Shown here: positions 48,076 to 48,224 of the stretch, piece by piece | How the letters are laid out: each line of letters starts with the position of its first letter | Position numbering within the stretch: the first letter of the stretch is position 1 | Source of the DNA: Thermoleophilia bacterium UBA2241 | GTDB taxonomy: Bacteria > Actinomycetota > Thermoleophilia > UBA2241 | NCBI GenBank assembly: GCA_002347645.1 | Contig: DDYF01000058.1 | Coordinates: 27,607-75,830 of the forward strand | DNA length: 48,224 bases | Direction: 5' to 3' | Made by a program: the position numbers and the translations under genes | The notes under the pieces: model-generated | The model's database searches: none | What the model saw: only the letters and a program-made list of their open reading frames with translations | Told to the model about the DNA's origin: nothing

Positions 48076-48224
48076 ATGGACGCCGACCTCGACACTCTCT
48101 GCACCGTGGTTTATTGCACAGCCGACGACCTGCTGCCAGAGGGGCGACCCAATGCTCGTCGCAGAGTCACGGACGCCGAGCTCGTCACGCTCTGCGCCTG
48201 CCAGGCGATCATGGGCATCCCCTC
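48076..48224 (+). CDS. IS982-family transposase, 5' part
   Basis: The first 49 residues of a transposase (DADLDTLCTVVYCTADDLLP, then VTDAELVTLCACQAIMGIPS), the typical N-terminus of actinobacterial IS982-like transposases. ATG at 48076 follows GGAGG. Cut by the window end, so integrity and the inverted repeats of the IS cannot be judged. Confidence 0.75.
   Translation, partial: MDADLDTLCTVVYCTADDLLPEGRPNARRRVTDAELVTLCACQAIMGIP

Overview
The window is about 48 kb of very GC-rich DNA. Genes are dense, GTG and TTG starts are frequent, and many coding regions overlap at ATGA or GTGA junctions. Gene content points to Actinomycetota: a four-helix holin-like domain, a DUF2252 protein, a non-pyrrolysine MttB-family protein, LarB, B12-binding radical SAM, and purS-purQ-purL as separate genes. 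The corrinoid-related genes hint at a deep-branching, perhaps partly anaerobic lineage, but the class cannot be fixed from this sequence. Several genes have a -10-like hexamer (TACAAT, TATACT, TAGGCT, TAGAAT) close to the start codon, sometimes only 6 nt away, so leaderless transcripts look common.

Region 1 (1-12 kb): a dehydrogenase/acetyltransferase pair for an acetamido sugar (27-1767), a GAF-SpoIIE phosphatase, ddl, larB with a small partner, a Bacon-like or Ig-like L,D-transpeptidase, a LysE exporter, an MttB-family methyltransferase and a LuxR-type regulator. Region 2 (12-31 kb): an S9 peptidase, then purine biosynthesis in three blocks: purS-purQ-purL-purF (14049-18784), purM with a PfkB kinase, a divergent PurN-like protein and an EhaR-like HAD protein (24915-28950), and purH (29105-30646). 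Between them lie DUF2252, a holin-like/phosphatase fusion, a DUF1269-like protein and a B12 radical SAM protein. Region 3 (30.7-36.4 kb): tandem GNAT, a Ser/Thr kinase, a repeat-bearing secreted acidic protein, a histidine kinase/response regulator pair and a hypothetical protein.

Region 4 (36527-46073): a 9.5 kb integrated element inserted in a tRNA-Lys(TTT) gene. A 46-bp segment of the tRNA is repeated at the far end (44 of 46 bases equal). It carries a two-gene left-end cargo (unknown protein plus GIY-YIG nuclease), a tyrosine integrase with a small overlapping partner, divergent XRE and excisionase-like HTH genes, a train of tiny overlapping genes, a primase/TOPRIM/RepA-type ATPase, tandem inverted repeats that look like an origin or packaging site, a TerS-like protein, a lipoprotein gene on the opposite strand, and a terminase large subunit split into ATPase and nuclease genes. 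No capsid, portal, tail or lysis gene is present. This layout (int, divergent regulators, pri-rep, ori-like repeats, packaging genes) resembles phage satellites of the PICI/PICMI type, and is the most interesting part of the window.

Region 5 (46.1 kb to end): a MetH-activation-domain protein, a winged-helix/nucleotidyltransferase pair with an AT-rich palindromic operator (possible toxin-antitoxin), a broken small ORF and the start of an IS982-type transposase cut by the window end. All functions here come from reading motifs; no database search was run.
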